Counted from the first letter of the stretch, positions 37,480-46,282 are shown. The stretch: 64,000 bases of DNA from Segatella copri (GCF_019249795.2 NZ_CP156892.1:186001-250000); one strand, 5' to 3'. Notes: generated by a model from the letters alone, not told the origin. A program made the numbers and translations.

Positions 37480-37712
37480 ATCAATAAGTTATCATTAATA
37501 TAAGAAAATATTGTTTTATACACTTTCTTCTGAACACTCTCATCAGTAGAACCATCAAGCTCCTTTATGATGCGAGCAACAGAAGCCACAACCACATTAT
37601 CTGAATTCAAGGCTGTATATAAGTCCTCATATTCAGACTGGTCGTAATCATAGAGTTCTTGCAACTTTGTGTCATCAAGAACCATGTGAAGCATTCTTTC
37701 TTTATTTGTCAT
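37476..37712 (-). CDS. Defence-island protein 5, small acidic protein
   Basis: A 78-residue protein, acidic and helical (DDTKLQELYDYDQSEYEDLY, VARIIKELDGSTDESVQKKV, IFSYINDNLLI). It overlaps both neighbours by 4 bp, the ATGA type of coupling, so its dose is tied to helicase and SMC protein. No family recognised. The size and charge would suit an adaptor or inhibitor within a helicase-SMC complex; this is inference. Confidence 0.75.
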   Translation of the reverse strand: MTNKERMLHMVLDDTKLQELYDYDQSEYEDLYTALNSDNVVVASVARIIKELDGSTDESVQKKVYKTIFSYINDNLLI

Positions 37713-39949
37713 TGTATATTATCATTATCATATAAATTCAAACCATAATGTTCCATCACCTCTCTCAGTTCCAATTCTGAGTAAGAAGGATTCTCTGATA
37801 GCAATGCGAAGTTGTTCACTCTAATAAGCTCACTCTTCAGCATGGCACGCTCCATTCGATAACTACTACTATTTGGGTTAATCTCAGGAGCAACTACCAA
37901 ATCATGCAACACCGCCATCTTCTTCTTAGGATGTGTTCTCAACACACGTCCTCGTCGCTGAATGAACTGACGTGGATTTCCTGTACTTGAACAAAAGATT
38001 GCCAATTCACTTCTTGGAACATCAACACCCTCATCCAAACATTTCATAGAAGTCAGCACTTGAAGTTTACCACTGGCAAAATCTTCAAGAATTTCCTCTC
38101 TATCCTTTTGCCCTGAGACAAACTTACGCACCGTTATTTTATCATCCAACTTCAATATCGACTTTGTATATAAATCTATAAGATGCTCAGAATCCTCATC
38201 TTGATTAAGCGTATCATCTTCAACTTCAAGATAATTAGGTTCATTTCCTTCAGGGACATATATCAGAGAATATTTCAAATTTCCTTTTTCTTGATACCGC
38301 TTCTTGATGATGTCCTCAAAAGCTTTAAGTTTGTTTGCAGCCTTATGAACAATTCGCTTTCTTGCCAACAAGAGCATTTTAAGTCCCTCATCCATTTTTG
38401 CAAAAGAGCAGGTATCATCATTGAAATACTTAGCTATTCTTTCAGATAACTCGACATAAGCTTCCAGTTCTTCCGTAGTCAGCCGTACTATATGTGGATA
38501 ATACAGATACTTACAAAGCACACCTTTTCTGATAGCTTCTTCCATACTATACTCATAAGTATAATGATTCTCTGCACCAAAGAATTTACGCAAGTTCCTG
38601 TTACCTTCATCATCGTATTGACGATCTGGTGTCGCCGACAAGCCTATTCTACGCAGATAAGGAATATAGGCTAATCGTTTCAACATACTGCCTGAAGCCA
38701 TATTATGGCATTCATCAGCAATCACCAACAACTGTTTTTTGCTGAAGCCATTCAATGTATTAAATACTTTTTCACGAGTATAAGATGCATAAGTAGATAT
38801 AATCACATAAGAGGTCTCACGCTCATTCTTCAAACGATATTCCTCATTAAAATGAATCGACTCAACATCCTCTTTCCATAAAGGATTCTTAGAATAAACC
38901 TTTATGACATTCATAAAATTAAACTTATGACATTCTTGCTCCCACTGATTTACCAAAGTAATCGTTGGTACCAGAATTATCGCCTTATAGTATCCATTGC
39001 GCTTATAAATCTCCAACAAGCAATTCAGCGAGGTGATTGTCTTACCCGTTCCTGTGGCCATGGCAAACAGACCTTTCTGCTTATTGTTTTTCCAGTTTTC
39101 AAAAGCCTGCTGCTGGTATTCTCTAGGACCTGATGGATATGGAAAACGTGGAGTTATCTCTTCCGGACAAATGTCCTCCCTAACCATATCTCCACCCATA
39201 ATTGCCTTTTGAGCTTTTCGTTCCTGGCGAATTCTGTCCAACTTTTTTTCTACATCTAGCAGTTCTTCTATGGCCGTGTCTTGATAACATGACGATACTG
39301 CCGTCTCCAACTGGCTTGGAGACAGATACTCTATATCGCTTTCCTGCTCATTCATGATAAGCTCAAACTTTGCTCTTTGAGATTTGATTCTATTCTGAGT
39401 CATCTCATCAGGAGAATCGCTTCGGTCTATCTTGATTTCCTCTATGTTATAAAGCAAACCATTAATTGTAAAATTGGCAGAACCAGTGAACGAAGTAATG
39501 GTATCATCATCACGGAATTGCCCTGTCTTGGTATGAGCTATTCCCTTATGTTTCTTTGGCTTAATGATTTTGATTTGAATTCTATTTTGAGAAATCAGAT
39601 ACGCCAAGCATCTGAAAAACTGATTCTGATACTCATCAAATGTCTTTCGAAGAGACTCGAAATCAGACAGATCCATACAATCTACCACATCACCAAAGAC
39701 TCCTTTCTGGATAGCTTCCTTATCTTCTTCAGAAACAATCTGGTTGATGATAAGACGCATAACCCCGCCATTTGCTATAAACGTAGCAAAGCCTTCTGCC
39801 AATACACTAATAGTGGCAGAACTGAAATAGCCTAGTTGCAGGTCGAAACTGCAACTGTTCTTCAATCCATCATTAAAGAACCTTTCTGGAGAAAACTCTT
39901 CTCCAGGTATATAGGTTCCATCCTTTGCCCATTCTACATCTTTCAACAT
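37709..39949 (-). CDS. Defence-island protein 4: PLD-like nuclease fused to DEAH/SF2 helicase
   Basis: A 746-residue protein. The N-terminal part (about 20-175) is a phospholipase-D-like nuclease with H139-T-K141 (AHTKTGQF) and TSFTGSANFTINGLLYN at 152-168. The SF2 helicase core follows: motif I MATGTGKT (297-304), IIL-VPTITL, motif II DECH (412-415), motif III LSATPDRQYDDEGN, and a C-terminal helicase domain with MKCLDEGVDVPR and FIQRRGRVLRTHP. Such PLD-helicase fusions are DNA-degrading or translocating effectors in several defence systems. This is the only obvious nuclease of the island. Confidence 0.9.
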   Translation of the reverse strand: MLKDVEWAKDGTYIPGEEFSPERFFNDGLKNSCSFDLQLGYFSSATISVLAEGFATFIANGGVMRLIINQIVSEEDKEAIQKGVFGDVVDCMDLSDFESLRKTFDEYQNQFFRCLAYLISQNRIQIKIIKPKKHKGIAHTKTGQFRDDDTITSFTGSANFTINGLLYNIEEIKIDRSDSPDEMTQNRIKSQRAKFELIMNEQESDIEYLSPSQLETAVSSCYQDTAIEELLDVEKKLDRIRQERKAQKAIMGGDMVREDICPEEITPRFPYPSGPREYQQQAFENWKNNKQKGLFAMATGTGKTITSLNCLLEIYKRNGYYKAIILVPTITLVNQWEQECHKFNFMNVIKVYSKNPLWKEDVESIHFNEEYRLKNERETSYVIISTYASYTREKVFNTLNGFSKKQLLVIADECHNMASGSMLKRLAYIPYLRRIGLSATPDRQYDDEGNRNLRKFFGAENHYTYEYSMEEAIRKGVLCKYLYYPHIVRLTTEELEAYVELSERIAKYFNDDTCSFAKMDEGLKMLLLARKRIVHKAANKLKAFEDIIKKRYQEKGNLKYSLIYVPEGNEPNYLEVEDDTLNQDEDSEHLIDLYTKSILKLDDKITVRKFVSGQKDREEILEDFASGKLQVLTSMKCLDEGVDVPRSELAIFCSSTGNPRQFIQRRGRVLRTHPKKKMAVLHDLVVAPEINPNSSSYRMERAMLKSELIRVNNFALLSENPSYSELELREVMEHYGLNLYDNDNIQ

Positions 39950-39984
39950 AGACGTCCCTCCGATTATATTCTAGTTATAAAGTC

Positions 39985-41085
39985 TTAAATAAAACAGTTG
40001 GCACAAACATATTCATCACCGAAGAGTTCGGCAAGACTAGTGCCTTTGTTCTTATTTTTGTTTGTTTCCTGTCGCTTGATGATATCCAGTTTCACCTGGC
40101 GAATACGCTCCGGCTTTATCAAGTCTGCCAGACTCTCATTCTGAATCCAAGTATAACCATCCTTCTCAAACGACATAGCCTTTTCGTATAAGTCAGGATG
40201 CTGCTCATAGAGCCAGATCCATTCTATCTTCTGCTGGAAGAAGCAGAAATAACAGCCGCTTCGGCTTCTGCAATAGGTTCCCGTCTTACCATCCACCTCG
40301 AAAGGAATTTCCTCATAATAAGATGGTACTCCTACTCCACTATCCCTCAGCAGTCTGAAGATGTCTTCCTTTACAAGCACCTCGTCGTTATCTATCAAAG
40401 GGAATGAATCCAGATGACCAACAGGATAATCCGTAGTCTTCAAGTATTCAAAGACGGCATGGTTAAACATCTTCACGTCTATATCCAACAATGCATTCAG
40501 CTTTTTGGAATAGTAGAATTGCTTGGTAATCGTTTTCTTCAACACATCCATCAAGTCTTCCTTCATCAATCCCTCAGGGCACAACTTATCGTAGATGTCA
40601 ATAATCTGCTCCTGGTTTTCTTTGTGCAAGAACTTATTGATGACATCCACGCTCCAGATATTTCTTCTGAAAGGAAAGACAGACTGAATATTAGGTTTTG
40701 AAGACACATAACCGTCACGGTCTTCATCACCTCGAATACCAACGTATGATACAGCATAGTCATCACCTACATATCTTTCAAACTCATCAAGTTTCATCTT
40801 CTTGGTACACCATCGAGCTTGTGGCGATGGCAGGAATCCACCTGCAGCCTTTAGGAAATGCTCAAAAGGCGTAGGCTCAGGACTGTCTTCAGCAGCCCTA
40901 AGTCTTTTAATGTTTCCCAGATAAGCGCTCAATCTATCAATCAGCAATTCCGTCTCAGCCAATTCACAGCCAGTATCAGAATTATAATACTCAATCTTTA
41001 AGTTTGGGTATTTCTGCTTGAGATAGATGGCCAAAGCCGCACTGTCCTTTCCGCCAGATATTCCTAAAATATTTCTTACTTTCAT
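39985..41085 (-). CDS. Defence-island protein 3: DndC-like PAPS reductase/ATP-pyrophosphatase sulfurtransferase
   Basis: A 366-residue PP-loop protein. ILGISGGKDSAALAIYL carries the pyrophosphatase loop SGGKDS (10-15). Then come Cys40 (NSDTGCELAE), Cys93 (QARWCTKKMK), VSYVGIRGDEDRDG, and the C-terminal cysteine set C272, C278, C281 (YCRSRSGCYFC) and C361, C364 (CANC), suited to an Fe-S cluster. This is the layout of DndC and other PAPS-reductase-family proteins that adenylate DNA for phosphorothioation. An ordinary CysH is unlikely: no sulfate assimilation genes lie nearby and the operon is defence-like. BREX type 4 also has a PAPS reductase, but its partners are absent. Confidence 0.88.
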   Translation of the reverse strand: MKVRNILGISGGKDSAALAIYLKQKYPNLKIEYYNSDTGCELAETELLIDRLSAYLGNIKRLRAAEDSPEPTPFEHFLKAAGGFLPSPQARWCTKKMKLDEFERYVGDDYAVSYVGIRGDEDRDGYVSSKPNIQSVFPFRRNIWSVDVINKFLHKENQEQIIDIYDKLCPEGLMKEDLMDVLKKTITKQFYYSKKLNALLDIDVKMFNHAVFEYLKTTDYPVGHLDSFPLIDNDEVLVKEDIFRLLRDSGVGVPSYYEEIPFEVDGKTGTYCRSRSGCYFCFFQQKIEWIWLYEQHPDLYEKAMSFEKDGYTWIQNESLADLIKPERIRQVKLDIIKRQETNKNKNKGTSLAELFGDEYVCANCFI

Positions 41086-41113
41086 TTTGCTCTATTCATT
41101 TTTAAGGAAGCGG

Positions 41114-44100
41114 CTACTTACCCAGCTTCTTATTCAATATTTTCAACAAAGTACATACCGATACATTGTCATTTCCTATGCCATCAAGTAGCTTGTCGAT
41201 GCTCTTTTCCAATTCCTCAGCCTTCTGCATCTCGCTTTCTGGCAATCTGAAAGTCTGGGAATGGATATTGCTGCCCTTCGTTGAAACCAAATCCAACGAA
41301 TAAATCTCATCCGATTCATCTTCTGCCACCTTGGATATATCAGAATATTTCTCACATTCATGGAAGAGCATAAGCAAACTGTCAATCAGTTTTTCTTCTT
41401 GCTCGTCGCGCAATCGCTCTAATGGCTGCTCCAATGCCGTATAGCAAATAGACTGGTACCACTCATTGCGGTTATCAAACTCAGCCATCACATGCTGATA
41501 GAATTCCTTCAGTCTATCTGTCAGGAGATATTCCTTAACATGAGCCAAACGCTTTCTGATCTCTACCACATATTCAGAATAATCGTATGACTCGATGCCC
41601 AATGTTTCCAACAAGCGACCTTCCACACGGTCTATCATATCAGAATAACAAGAACGAAGTTCCTTCACAGCCCGATTGATGACATAACAGAACTCCTGTA
41701 CCTTATCCGGATTCTGCAAAGCTTCCTTATCGTAGCCCAGAGCCTCTGGCAAATCCTCGAAGAAAGTCTTCTCCGGGTCCTTTGCCCTAGCCAAAGTATC
41801 ACGGAATCTTACCGTCTGCTCATGGTTGAACTTACGGGTATGCTTGGCATAATCATTCAATCTCTTGTTATAGAAGAAAAAGAATGGCTTGATGGTTTCT
41901 ATGAAATCATCGCTCTTGATACTTCCCATGGCTTCAACATTCAGGAACTTACGATACTGATTGAAAATCTGCACCTTCACACCTGTCACGTCGAATGCCT
42001 TGACCAGATATTCTCCCGGATGCTTCTGCAATAACTCGAAGAACTCCATGTTAATATTTGGGATATATGCTCCATTGGTTCCATACAGAGAGAAATCCTG
42101 CTTCTTTATATATAAATAGGTAGGAATCCAGAAATCCAAGAATCCCTGCTTCAGCTTATATGGTTTTACTGACAACTTCTTAATCAGCTCAGAAATCTTA
42201 CGAGGCTTGAAAGTTGTAGATTTCAGAAATTCCTCACATGCATCCCACAAAGGCATGATTCCTTCATTGGATGGCACATCAGCAAACTCTCCATTCACAT
42301 GAAGTCCAGTACTCTTCAAGAGAGAATAATAGATGGTTTTCTCCGGTGGGAACTTGTCGCCCGGGAATCCTAAGTCTTGTTCATTGCTCTGATTCAGCAA
42401 TGCAGCCAGGTACTTACCTTTCGCACTAGAGATAGAACCACTCAACTTATGCTTGTTGAACAATTCATTGTTCAACACTGGAGTCTGAGAATAAATCTCA
42501 TCGCATACCACTGACAGCAACTGGTTGAAGTCTTTTAAGGAGCAAACCTCTCTTTCCTCGCCCTTGAAAATCCAAGTTACATCTCCATTATATGCAAACA
42601 AGCTATTACTGATAGATTTATTGAGAACCACTTTCTCATACTCCATCAGATTGTTGATTTCGTTGATAGCAACCTTATCAGATTTATCTAACAACACCTT
42701 ACTCAAAATATATTTGTACTTTTCTATCAAATAGAGGTGAGACACCAACTCGTCTGTATTTCTGAAACAAACAAAGATAATGGCATTCTCACTCTTTTCA
42801 CTCAGCTCGCAAATCTCTTTCAACACTTTCTTACGGGAAGAGAAGATCAACTGAATAAATCCATCAGTATCACCGGTTGGAGTCTTGTCCACTCCTTCAC
42901 CCAGCACTTCATACTCAAAGTATCTTGGAGTACCTTTCTGGAAATAGCAAGCCTTGACAGGAGCCACCTTCTTGAAACAATAGTTTCTGATATCATCCAC
43001 AAAGTTTACAGGACGGCTAACCACCAAACCAGCCTTGCGGATTTCATCTTCTATATTGATATCCGTGCCATCAAAAAGAATGTAGCGGAACTTATAGCTG
43101 GCATATCGGATAATCTTAAATTGCTCCAACTTCTTTAAAAGCCCCGTTGGGTTTTCTATATTCAAAGCAGTCTTGGCATACAGGGCAGTATCTTCACGGT
43201 TCATCTTAAATGAAGCATTGCCGAAAAGATTCAGTAATCCGATTGCTTTCACCAGTTTGATGGCATCTACAAGGTCTGTCTTGGTTTCCCATAGTTGACC
43301 TTCCACTCTCTCGATGGCAACCTGCATCGAACTCCATTGCATGGAGTCGGCATTCGCCTCCTTCAGGTAAGAGTAGAAATTATAGTAGATATAATCATAG
43401 CAGCACTGAAGCTGATATATCTTTCCCTCATATTCAGACAAAGAGTTACGTCCCCTTGCATTCAAGAACGAAAACAAAGAACGCTCATTCTGTCCATATC
43501 TCTGAATGGCCTGTGTAATGACGTATGCAGCAAATGGTTCCAGCGGAGCCAATGCCAGCGCAGTTGCTTCAGAAAAGTTTTGAGACACAAAGCCAGTTTT
43601 CTTTGCCAACGAAGCCAATGAATCAATTACAGAATCATCATTTTGCATGGTTCTACTGGCATCAATCTGCGTAGAAGCCAGATAGAGAAGTTGTTCTATC
43701 GGTTCTACGAATACCAACTCCTGAAAACGCCCCTTTACTTTCGTCCACTCTTCTTTCTGTACTTCATTCAACTTACGGGAGTAAGCGTTGAAATTCTGAT
43801 GAAGCGTAGTCAGAAGAAGAATATTTCTGGATGGCACATTCACGAACTCAGCCAATTTCTGCATGAAGTAAAGTTCACGCTCCGGATTATTCTTGGCAGC
43901 ATGCTCCAGCACCTTGCCAAACTCATCAATGAAGATAACCAGGAATTTTCCCCGGCTCTTCAGTTTGTTATACTTGGTTTTGAGTTCATCCAGAATGCTA
44001 TCAGCAGTGCCATCAACAGAGAGTTTTTGACTCAACAAAACAGACAGTTCCTTATAGTCGCCAACAATTTTAAGAACTTCAAACTTCTTCTTCTCTGAAA

Positions 44101-44335
44101 GTTCAGAAGGATTCAACAAATCATATTGCTTACCTCCCATCAAGTCTCTTTCCAAAGCCAATAAGAAACTAGACTTACCTGTTCCATAAGAGCCAATGAT
44201 GGTATAAGAATGAACTCCCGATCGGAATCCATTCACAATACCCTCTGCCACCTGACGAACATTAGGAGTTACGATATATTTGGCCTCACTAGCAAAGCCT
44301 TCCTCTATGTTTGCTGATAAACTAAACTGTCGCAT
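41114..44335 (-). CDS. Defence-island protein 2: large P-loop ATPase
   Basis: A 1073-residue protein. The N-terminal NTPase domain has Walker A GSYGTGKS (48-55), Walker B FLVIFIDEFGKVLE with D137/E138, and the sensor-like ILLLTTLHQNFNAYS. A very long, mostly helical remainder follows with no second motif that I recognise. Similar giant ATPases (BrxC/PglY-like, and ATPases next to DUF4007 genes) act as motors or scaffolds in modification-restriction systems. It overlaps the DUF4007 start gene by 14 bp, and the DndC-like gene follows after 28 nt. Confidence 0.85.
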   Translation of the reverse strand: MRQFSLSANIEEGFASEAKYIVTPNVRQVAEGIVNGFRSGVHSYTIIGSYGTGKSSFLLALERDLMGGKQYDLLNPSELSEKKKFEVLKIVGDYKELSVLLSQKLSVDGTADSILDELKTKYNKLKSRGKFLVIFIDEFGKVLEHAAKNNPERELYFMQKLAEFVNVPSRNILLLTTLHQNFNAYSRKLNEVQKEEWTKVKGRFQELVFVEPIEQLLYLASTQIDASRTMQNDDSVIDSLASLAKKTGFVSQNFSEATALALAPLEPFAAYVITQAIQRYGQNERSLFSFLNARGRNSLSEYEGKIYQLQCCYDYIYYNFYSYLKEANADSMQWSSMQVAIERVEGQLWETKTDLVDAIKLVKAIGLLNLFGNASFKMNREDTALYAKTALNIENPTGLLKKLEQFKIIRYASYKFRYILFDGTDINIEDEIRKAGLVVSRPVNFVDDIRNYCFKKVAPVKACYFQKGTPRYFEYEVLGEGVDKTPTGDTDGFIQLIFSSRKKVLKEICELSEKSENAIIFVCFRNTDELVSHLYLIEKYKYILSKVLLDKSDKVAINEINNLMEYEKVVLNKSISNSLFAYNGDVTWIFKGEEREVCSLKDFNQLLSVVCDEIYSQTPVLNNELFNKHKLSGSISSAKGKYLAALLNQSNEQDLGFPGDKFPPEKTIYYSLLKSTGLHVNGEFADVPSNEGIMPLWDACEEFLKSTTFKPRKISELIKKLSVKPYKLKQGFLDFWIPTYLYIKKQDFSLYGTNGAYIPNINMEFFELLQKHPGEYLVKAFDVTGVKVQIFNQYRKFLNVEAMGSIKSDDFIETIKPFFFFYNKRLNDYAKHTRKFNHEQTVRFRDTLARAKDPEKTFFEDLPEALGYDKEALQNPDKVQEFCYVINRAVKELRSCYSDMIDRVEGRLLETLGIESYDYSEYVVEIRKRLAHVKEYLLTDRLKEFYQHVMAEFDNRNEWYQSICYTALEQPLERLRDEQEEKLIDSLLMLFHECEKYSDISKVAEDESDEIYSLDLVSTKGSNIHSQTFRLPESEMQKAEELEKSIDKLLDGIGNDNVSVCTLLKILNKKLGK

Positions 44336-45185
44336 TCTTATAATACTTATCTAAAACATCAATGTCCTTCAAAGAAGAACCTTCCTTAAACAATAGCTGA
44401 CGGATACCTGCATTATCACTATACTGGACATACTCTGAATAATGCTCACCGATAGACTGGGCCATATCAATGACCTCAGCATCTGTCATGCAGAACATCA
44501 AGCCTATTTCCTGCAATGTATCGTATGATACAGACTTATCCTTACCTTTTTCCTGAAGAATGGCATATAAAAAAATCTCCATCGGAACCCTGCGCTTACC
44601 TTCGACATTGAAGGCGAACGTCTTACCATTATCTTCAGTTCTTATCAGATCCAAATCAATCAAAAGAGAAGAATAATCCTCAAACGACTTGGCCTTATAA
44701 GGTTGGGCATAGTTCTGCAACAGCACACCCACATCTTTCTTGGTGGTATTCACATTAAAGATTTTATCCTTTCCATCCTCTATCATCAGTCTTTTCACAA
44801 AGTTCACCAATTGTTCCCTCTCAAAGACCTTGCGTTCTTTTTGGAATTGCACAAAAGTAATATGATAAAGCGTTGCCTCTTTCAAACTTACCAGAAGGTA
44901 GTGAAGCAACCATAAAGTGCCTAAACTTTCAATGTACTTATCTACGCCTTCTGATTCATCGAATAAATAATCTGCTATTCTGCTTGGCTCATCCTGATTG
45001 GAAATTCCAAACACCTTGAGCCAATATCGGATAGAAGAAACCATGTTTTTTCCTACTCCCAAAGCTATTACAGCATCAGAAGCATTGAAGTTTCCTCCAT
45101 CTTTCATAAAGTTATATCCCTTGGTGAGCCATAAGGTTTTGCAAGGAAAAGATTCATGTCCAGAGAGTGTATATTTATTGTACAT
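44322..45185 (-). CDS. Defence-island protein 1: DUF4007 family protein
   Basis: A 287-residue protein, first gene of the operon. The N-terminus YTLSGHESFPCKTLWLTKGY and the block DAVIALGVGKNMVSSIRYW (an HTH-like helix pair) are the hallmarks of DUF4007, a family I know from loci with PAPS-reductase-family proteins and large ATPases. It probably binds DNA. About 415 nt of structured leader lie upstream. The function in these systems is not settled. Confidence 0.88.
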   Translation of the reverse strand: MYNKYTLSGHESFPCKTLWLTKGYNFMKDGGNFNASDAVIALGVGKNMVSSIRYWLKVFGISNQDEPSRIADYLFDESEGVDKYIESLGTLWLLHYLLVSLKEATLYHITFVQFQKERKVFEREQLVNFVKRLMIEDGKDKIFNVNTTKKDVGVLLQNYAQPYKAKSFEDYSSLLIDLDLIRTEDNGKTFAFNVEGKRRVPMEIFLYAILQEKGKDKSVSYDTLQEIGLMFCMTDAEVIDMAQSIGEHYSEYVQYSDNAGIRQLLFKEGSSLKDIDVLDKYYKNATV

Positions 45186-45600
45186 CTATCTTCTTCAAAG
45201 CGATAGAATCCCGGTATCGTGAGTTGTATTAGTATTCTGTTAGACCTCTATAAAACGGAAACGTGGGATTCTCCTTGCCCATCCCACCACTCGAAGGCCT
45301 TCGCATTGCCCTAGTTGAAAGAGACGGACAATGCAGAAAGCCCACGTTATGGTATATAATGATTCCAAATACGAACTATTAGTCATACACGATACCCTAA
45401 CATATTGTTATGGTATGTATACGACAATTCGCAGCAGGATACAATACACCCACCGTGAACATTCACCATTGTCACATCTACGTCCAACTAAAGGTAAAGT
45501 TGCGAAGTTTACGAGTAGTCGTAGACGAACGTTAGCAAACGCTCTATTTTATATAAGTCACACCCACCCGCTCAGCCCTTCGGGCTTTCTGCGGTAGAAT
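45186..45600 (-). ncRNA. Structured leader or embedded structured RNA before the defence-like operon
   Basis: No convincing gene. At least six hairpins are visible: 45568-45594 (CCGC/GCGG plus AGCCC/GGGCT), 45530-45541, 45494-45512 (GTAAA/TTTAC), 45455-45466, 45392-45416 (two stacked 5-bp stems, loop TAT), and a domain closed by AACGTGGG (45260-45267)/CCCACGTT (45341-45348). That domain contains the stem 45303-45311/45326-45334 and the 12-bp palindrome at 45292-45303. In that stem the single mismatch is C-A on the plus strand but G-U on the minus strand, so the minus strand is the likely RNA. Segment 45263-45267 can alternatively pair with 45283-45287. Confidence 0.55.
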
Positions 45601-45607
45601 GTAATTG

Positions 45608-45667
45608 CAAAAATAATAATTATTTCTGAAATACGTGCGCTAATCTTAGATTATTTTTGTATTTTTG
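45608..45667. promoter_or_regulatory. Divergent promoter boxes of the defence-like operon and the SBD-like gene
   Basis: Minus-strand TATTTTTG at 45608-45615 would start the long leader of the nine-gene operon. Plus-strand TATTTTTG occurs twice (45652-45659 and 45660-45667) ahead of the ATG at 45706. No -33 TTTG is well placed. Confidence 0.45.
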
Positions 45668-45705
45668 CAGAAAATGACGCTAAACCCATAAAAATACAGT
45701 AGATT

Positions 45706-46239
45706 ATGACTACATATCTCAGATTCTTCAATTATGATGAGGCCTTTGAATACTATTGCGGACTCATCGACAAGATGCTACAAGGCACCAACAGGAACAA
45801 CCATACACGTATCATCGCTAAGCCTGCACTTATCCTATCTATCATCAAACTGATAAAAAACGGAAAGCCGGACAACCAGTTCACTTATGAAGAGATTGCA
45901 CCTATATACCAAGGTGTTTTCGGGAAGTATTTTTTAAGGGCTCAACAGGAAAACCTTACTCCATTATTTTATCCTTATTACTTCTTGAAATCGGATAAGT
46001 TCTGGCATTTGGCTTGGACTAATGCTGAAGTAAAAACAGAGTCTCCTTCAAGAGCATGGCTAGACAGGAATACCCAATATGCCTACATCGATCAGGAACT
46101 TTGGATATTACTCTCCCATCCTACTTATCGAGATAAATTAAAGGACTATATCATCAAGGAGAAAGTTCTTAAAGTATTCAAAGAAGAAAAGAACAAGGGC
46201 GGCTTTAAGGCTTTACTGCATTTATTGATGGTAATATAA
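45706..46239 (+). CDS. Sulfur-binding-domain-like protein, divergent from the defence-like operon
   Basis: A 177-residue protein. Residues 35-102 carry R35, AKPALILSIIKLI (38-50), FTYEEIAPIYQGVFGKYF, PLFYPYYFLKSDKFWHLAW (86-104). This repeats the KPxLLL-helix, YP-turn, FWHL order of the island's protein 8 and of the ScoMcrA-type SBD, in which, as I recall, a Tyr-Pro turn and an Arg contact the phosphorothioate. A helical tail (SHPTYRDKLKDYIIKEKVLK) ends the protein; there is no nuclease motif. It could be a reader, regulator or self-protection factor for the adjacent locus. Low overall similarity makes the fold assignment tentative. Confidence 0.75.
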   Translation: MTTYLRFFNYDEAFEYYCGLIDKMLQGTNRNNHTRIIAKPALILSIIKLIKNGKPDNQFTYEEIAPIYQGVFGKYFLRAQQENLTPLFYPYYFLKSDKFWHLAWTNAEVKTESPSRAWLDRNTQYAYIDQELWILLSHPTYRDKLKDYIIKEKVLKVFKEEKNKGGFKALLHLLMVI

Positions 46240-46282
46240 AAACAACATGAAATGGATTATAAAGATGTCGCAAATTCTTTCA

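Noticed and set aside
39985..41085. Assimilatory PAPS reductase (CysH)
   Set aside because: The SGGKDS loop fits, but the five-cysteine C-terminal set, the length of 366 residues and the defence-type neighbours favour a DndC-like protein; no sulfate genes lie nearby.
39985..45185. Type 4 BREX (PAPS reductase plus large ATPase)
   Set aside because: PglZ and BrxL are absent and the operon instead has a DndD-like ATPase, DUF4007 and a PLD-helicase.
45331..45597. An 88-codon frame on the plus strand in the operon leader
   Set aside because: It crosses the hairpin-rich region, has no ribosome site, and its residues mirror the structured RNA (for example the CCGC...GCGG hairpin at its end).
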